DNA from: Clostridium sp. CAG:169
Lineage (GTDB): Bacteria > Bacillota > Clostridia > Oscillospirales > Ruminococcaceae
Direction: 5' to 3'
NCBI GenBank assembly: GCA_000435195.1
Contig: FR880246.1
Span: forward strand, 1-7,984
DNA length: 7,984 nt
This document shows positions 5,734-7,984 of this stretch, piece by piece. A model generated the notes under the pieces. That model was not told the DNA's origin. It saw only the letters and a program-made list of their open reading frames with translations, and searched no databases. The position numbers and the translations under genes were made by a program. The number at the start of each line of letters is the position of its first letter. Positions within the stretch are counted from its first letter, which is position 1.

Positions 5734-6011
5734 TATCTTTCTTCTTTCATTTTAGCAAAGCACTCGCTGCAGTATACTGGGCGGTCTTCTCTTGGTCTGA
5801 AAGGAACTTTAGCTTCTTTGCCGCAGCCTGCGCAAACAGCAGTGAACATTTCTCTCTCAGCTTTTTTGCCAGCTTTGCGAGCGTCTCTGCAGTTTTTGCA
5901 TCTCTGAGGCTCGTTCTGGAAACCTTTTTCAGCGTAGAATTCCTGCTCACCAGCAGTGAAAACGAATTCAGCTCCACATTCTTTGCATACTAATGTTTTG
6001 TCTTCGTACAT
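5733..6011 (-). CDS. Small zinc-ribbon protein with CxxC-x17-CxxC domain
   Basis: A 92-aa protein with four CxxC knuckles: C9/C12 with C38/C41, and C60/C63 with C81/C84. The second pair is separated by 17 residues, matching the CxxC-x17-CxxC domain, and the first half (DKTLVCKECGAEFVFTAGEQ, residues 4-23) matches a probable zinc-ribbon domain found in the same proteins. It should bind two zinc ions; its function is unknown. The ATG at 6011 is chosen because GCGAGGT lies 9 nt upstream and the domain begins right after it; the frame stays open to 6239 but that part has no domain and no ribosome site and runs into the sigma factor gene. Codons are biased to GCT, AGA, GAA and AAA, unlike the G+C-richer neighbours, as in highly expressed genes. 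It lies 133 bp downstream of the sigma gene on the same strand. Confidence 0.88.
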   Translation of the reverse strand: MYEDKTLVCKECGAEFVFTAGEQEFYAEKGFQNEPQRCKNCRDARKAGKKAEREMFTAVCAGCGKEAKVPFRPREDRPVYCSECFAKMKEER

Positions 6012-6112
6012 AGCTTTTTTACCTCGCTTTATATATTCGCCCATGGACCGGAACACTGGAGATGATTCGCAATGAAGTCGTATCGCTCTGCTGTGAGTCA
6101 AGGGCATATTTA

Positions 6113-6135
6113 TAATCGCAGCGTTTCTGCGACTA
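6113..6135 (-). terminator. Weak terminator-like hairpin after the sigma factor gene
   Basis: On the minus strand TAGTCGCAG pairs with CTGCGATTA (9 bp, one G-U) around an AAACG loop, starting 9 nt after the sigma gene stop. No proper T run follows, so it may only slow the polymerase or mark the 3' end. I found no convincing separate promoter for the zinc-ribbon gene in 6012-6144. Confidence 0.35.
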
Positions 6136-6144
6136 CCAACTTGA

Positions 6145-6726
6145 TTATCGGGTGCTGCCCCGAAGCTTTCGTCTAACTCGTTGCAGGGCATTGTCGACAG
6201 CCTTTGTGGAACAGCCCAGCTGCTGTGCCATCTCTTCATAAGAAAGACCGTTGAGGTACAATGTTAAGGTTTCCTGTTCTAATCCAGACAAAAGGGTCTT
6301 GATTTTCTGCCGGCGCAGCTGTTCCTCCTCCTGCTTGAGGTAGGCTTCCAGTGGGTCGCCGTTGCGGTCGGACAGCTCGGCAAGTGCCTGTGCGGAATCG
6401 AGCGGCAGATAATTATTCAGCGGCAGATGTTTTTGCTCCAGAAAAAGACGGATGGTTCCCAGCATCCGAAACAGGATACAGCGGGAAGCAAAGGTTGCAA
6501 AGGAAGCTTTGCGGGTGCTGTCATAGCTTTTGACGGCTCGCAGCAGTCCAATCAAGCCTTCCTGTACCAGGTCCTCCGGTTCCAAACCTGCCAGTTTGTA
6601 GCAGCCGGCTTTTGCTTGGATGTCCGGCAAAAAACGAACGATCAGCTGTGCCAGTGAATCGGTGTCACCGCTTCGGGCAGACAAAACCAGTTGTTCGTCA
6701 GAAGGTTTGCAGGATTGTTTGGACAT
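6145..6726 (-). CDS. SigH-like (sigma-30) RNA polymerase sigma factor
   Basis: A 193-aa sigma-70-family protein with regions 2 and 4 only. Region 2 is seen in DEQLVLSARSGD (residues 10-21) and EDLVQEGLIGLLRAVKSYD (51-69), followed by FATFASRCILFRMLGTIR (76-93) and QKHLPLNNYLPLDS (98-111), a stretch typical of sigma-H. Region 4 carries the helix-turn-helix LSYEEMAQQLGCSTKAVDNALQRVRRKL within 161-188. Sigma-H directs early sporulation genes in spore formers, but this protein is somewhat short (usually 205-220 aa), so it may be a paralog; hence no symbol. ATG 6726 has GGAG 7 nt upstream. The in-frame GTG at 6756 is rejected because it falls at the predicted transcription start. Transcribed divergently from the hydrogenase operon. 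Confidence 0.85.
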   Translation of the reverse strand: MSKQSCKPSDEQLVLSARSGDTDSLAQLIVRFLPDIQAKAGCYKLAGLEPEDLVQEGLIGLLRAVKSYDSTRKASFATFASRCILFRMLGTIRLFLEQKHLPLNNYLPLDSAQALAELSDRNGDPLEAYLKQEEEQLRRQKIKTLLSGLEQETLTLYLNGLSYEEMAQQLGCSTKAVDNALQRVRRKLRGSTR

Positions 6727-6762
6727 AATCTTTCTCCGTTGCTGTAAAAATGCCACTACCCC

Positions 6763-6791
6763 ATTATATAGTACGAAAAACCTTCTGTCAA
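6763..6791 (-). promoter_or_regulatory. Perfect consensus sigma-A promoter of the sigma factor gene
   Basis: On the minus strand TTGACA (6791-6786) and TATAAT (6768-6763) are both exact consensus and 17 nt apart. Transcription should start near 6756, leaving a leader of about 30 nt. Such a match predicts strong expression unless a repressor acts. Confidence 0.85.
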
Positions 6792-6947
6792 TTCATTTTA
6801 GCCGCAAGTGCAAATTTTATTTTCTGCAAAATCGGGCGACTTTCGGCAATTTTGAACAGCTTTCATCGAGGATTTTACCATTTACGACAAAAATCTTCTT
6901 GTGACCGGAGATAAAACAAATGAAAAAATTTTTGGGCAGGATTGAAT

Positions 6948-6977
6948 TTGATTTTCATTTTGCGCCTATGGTATAAT
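6948..6977 (+). promoter_or_regulatory. Upstream promoter P1 of the hydrogenase operon
   Basis: TTGATT (6948-6953) and a perfect TATAAT (6972-6977) are 18 nt apart, and TG one base before the -10 makes it an extended -10. The start would be near 6984. Its transcript would cross P2 and the operator at 7043-7060. Confidence 0.55.
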
Positions 6978-7005
6978 AAAAGGCACGGTAGCGCTCTCGG
7001 GCGAC

Positions 7006-7034
7006 TTGACACGGCGCAAGGGTGCGGCTATACT
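7006..7034 (+). promoter_or_regulatory. Main promoter P2 of the hydrogenase operon
   Basis: TTGACA (7006-7011) and TATACT (7029-7034) are exactly 17 nt apart, a near-consensus sigma-A promoter. Transcription should start near 7041, about 41 nt before the first gene and right at the edge of the Rex-like operator. Confidence 0.8.
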
Positions 7035-7042
7035 AGGAAATA

Positions 7043-7060
7043 TTGTTAATCGAGTAACAA
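7043..7060 (+). promoter_or_regulatory. Rex-type redox operator
   Basis: TTGTTAATCGAGTAACAA matches the clostridial Rex-binding palindrome (TTGTTAA, four free bases, TTAACAA) at 13 of 14 defined positions; only the G at 7054 differs. It covers about +3 to +20 of the P2 transcript, a position where a bound repressor would block the polymerase. Rex is a repressor that leaves DNA when NADH is high relative to NAD, and fermentation and hydrogenase genes are common targets. The same palindrome could fold as a short RNA hairpin, the alternative reading. Confidence 0.65.
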
Positions 7061-7081
7061 TGTAAAACAGGAGATGAGGCT

Positions 7082-7372
7082 ATGAAAAAAATCCAGGTAA
7101 AAGTTTGTGTTTGTACAGCGTGTGTGATGAACGGCTCGGTGGAAATCATGGAGTCGGTGGAAAGTCTGCGCGACCTGCGCGAGCAGATGGAGGAAGGATA
7201 CACAGCAGAAGAACATGAAGTGTTGGAAATTGCAACCGATAAATGCCTCGGCGGACTGCCGCATCAGGAGGATGCTCCGGTGATTGCGGTCGATGACAAG
7301 GTGTTCAGAAAAGCGGATGCAGAATCGGTCATGGCCTATATCGTCGAGCGTGTGCAGAACGGGGAACAGTAA
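7082..7372 (+). CDS. Thioredoxin-like [2Fe-2S] ferredoxin domain protein
   Basis: A 96-aa protein resembling the thioredoxin-like [2Fe-2S] domain of NuoE, HydC and HndA. The N-terminal KVCVCTACVMNGS (residues 7-19) holds the usual C-x4-C ligand pair (C9, C14) plus an extra C11; the second site is KCLGGLPHQEDAPVIAVDD (54-72), where the family normally has C-x3-C. Here C55 is present but position 59 is leucine, so one standard ligand is missing and cluster binding is uncertain. Such proteins pass electrons between flavin or NADH-linked enzymes and hydrogenases. AGGAGA (7069-7074) lies 7 nt before the ATG. It is first in an operon with the hydrogenase-like gene 54 nt downstream, which suggests it serves that enzyme as electron partner or accessory (inference). 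Confidence 0.82.
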   Translation: MKKIQVKVCVCTACVMNGSVEIMESVESLRDLREQMEEGYTAEEHEVLEIATDKCLGGLPHQEDAPVIAVDDKVFRKADAESVMAYIVERVQNGEQ

Positions 7373-7381
7373 AAATGACCC

Positions 7382-7402
7382 GCCTGTCTGCACACAGGTT
7401 TT
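7382..7402 (+). terminator. Weak hairpin between the two hydrogenase-operon genes
   Basis: CCTGT (7383-7387) pairs with ACAGG (7394-7398) around a 6-nt loop, followed by four Ts (7399-7402). The stem has only 5-6 bp, so at most it reduces read-through and sets a lower level for the downstream gene, or marks an mRNA processing site. Confidence 0.25.
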
Positions 7403-7426
7403 AATGAACAACAGGGGGTAATAACA

Positions 7427-7984
7427 ATGAGAGGGATTACTACGCCGGTAACCAAGATCAGGAGGCAGGTCTTTACCGAGATTGCCCGTCTTGCTTATGA
7501 GGATGGGGACTACTCCCGCATCGAGGAGCTGCCCTACACCATCATCCCGGGCGAAAAAGCGAATTATCGTGACAGTGTCTTCAAAGAAAGAGCGATTGTA
7601 GGCGAGCGGCTTCGCCTTGCAGTCGGTCTTCCACTGCGTCCAGTGGACCAGCACGCACCGGTATCACAGGGAATCAACGACAGCGCCATTGCGGATATGT
7701 TCTATGAACCGCCGCTGATCAACGTGATCTCCTTTGCCTGCAACGCCTGCGAGGAAACCAGCTACACCGTCACCGACCTATGCAGAAGCTGTATCGCACA
7801 TCCATGTACAGCCGTTTGTCCGGTCAAGGCAGTTTCTATCGTGAACGGCAGATCCTACATCGACAAGAGCAAATGCGTCAAGTGCGGACGATGCGCACAG
7901 GCTTGCCCATATTCCGCCATTGTCAAGAGTGAACGTCCCTGCGCAGCGGCTTGCGGAGTGGACGCCATCGAAAGTGATGAATAC
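7427..7984 (+). CDS. Probable monomeric group B [FeFe] hydrogenase, N-terminal part
   Basis: The first 186 codons of a longer gene cut by the window edge; there is no stop codon. The N-terminus MRGITTPVTKIRRQVFTEIA and a domain of about 100 residues precede a cysteine-rich part: CNAC (105-108), C119-x2-C-x4-C-x3-CP (119-132) and a canonical C150-x2-C-x2-C-x3-CP (150-161), both typical of [4Fe-4S] ferredoxin folds. Then comes PCAAACGVDAIESDEY (171-186). This arrangement fits group B monomeric [FeFe] hydrogenases of Clostridia, which make or oxidise H2 with ferredoxin. The H-cluster motifs that would prove it should lie beyond the window. AGGGGG (7412-7417) is 9 nt before the ATG. Codon use matches the neighbours. 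An iron-sulfur protein lacking the H-cluster is the alternative. Confidence 0.8.
   Translation, partial: MRGITTPVTKIRRQVFTEIARLAYEDGDYSRIEELPYTIIPGEKANYRDSVFKERAIVGERLRLAVGLPLRPVDQHAPVSQGINDSAIADMFYEPPLINVISFACNACEETSYTVTDLCRSCIAHPCTAVCPVKAVSIVNGRSYIDKSKCVKCGRCAQACPYSAIVKSERPCAAACGVDAIESDEY

Larger units (their letters stand above)
6727..7081. other. Divergent intergenic region, 355 bp
   Basis: This A+T-rich gap holds the sigma gene promoter at its left end and two plus-strand promoters and an operator at its right end. Between them (about 6792-6947) I see no gene on either strand. It does hold a 9-bp inverted repeat, AAATGAAAA (6918-6926) with TTTTCATTT (6952-6960), one copy of an 11-bp direct repeat TCGGGCGACTT (6832-6842, repeated at 6997-7007), and an 18-codon frame at 6920-6976 of doubtful meaning. 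Confidence 0.6.

Noticed and set aside
6027..6060. TATATA/TATAAA box as a promoter for the zinc-ribbon gene
   Set aside because: No acceptable -35 element at 16-18 nt, and the start site would fall on the ribosome site.
6012..6239. N-terminal extension of the zinc-ribbon gene into the sigma factor gene
   Set aside because: No ribosome site or domain; the ATG at 6011 is well placed and matches the family N-terminus.
6883..6891. Spo0A-box-like TTTGTCGTA on the minus strand upstream of the sigma gene
   Set aside because: One mismatch to the core in a single copy over 90 bp upstream of the promoter; such matches are frequent by chance in A+T-rich DNA.
7046..7654. 202-codon minus-strand frame across the hydrogenase operon
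   Set aside because: It spans two real genes, the Rex-like operator and the ribosome sites on the other strand, with no domain features.

Overview
The window reads as chromosome of an anaerobic, endospore-forming member of the Clostridia (Firmicutes). Three things point there: the yabP-yabQ-divIC-yabR gene order typical of spore formers, a sigma-H-like sigma factor, and a ferredoxin-rich protein resembling monomeric [FeFe] hydrogenases. The base composition is near 50% G+C by eye, which would suit Oscillospirales/Ruminococcaceae-type organisms, but that placement is inference. I see no tRNA, rRNA, CRISPR array, insertion sequence or phage module.

Layout. (1) 26-688, minus strand: pyrE (orotate phosphoribosyltransferase). 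It diverges from (2) 895-2734, plus strand: a B3/B4-domain protein with a TTG start, followed by two adjacent half-size chromate transporters of 190 aa each. Promoters facing away from each other fit between pyrE and this operon. (3) 2818-4478: the operon yabP, yabQ, divIC, yabR. It appears to have a sporulation-type (sigma-E-like) promoter at its head and vegetative-type promoters inside yabQ and at the end of divIC, and it ends in a clear terminator. The yabP start lies inside a 17-bp long-range stem that also looks like the end of the chromate operon. (4) 4558-5664: an ANT/AadA-like nucleotidyltransferase fused in frame to a coiled-coil module. That module has its own strong ribosome binding site and ATG. 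(5) 5733-6726, minus strand: a small eight-cysteine zinc-ribbon protein and a SigH-like sigma factor, the latter behind a perfect consensus sigma-A promoter. (6) 7082-7984, plus strand: a small thioredoxin-like [2Fe-2S] protein and the N-terminal 186 codons of a probable group B [FeFe] hydrogenase, which runs off the window. Two tandem promoters and a near-perfect clostridial Rex operator precede them.

How it fits together. The window combines pyrimidine synthesis, anion transport, spore cortex and division functions, a sigma factor and redox-controlled hydrogen metabolism. The best regulatory inference is that the hydrogenase operon is repressed by Rex when NADH is low. The least explained item is the nucleotidyltransferase/coiled-coil gene, which may encode two proteins from one reading frame. 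All functional calls come from reading motifs; no database search was run.
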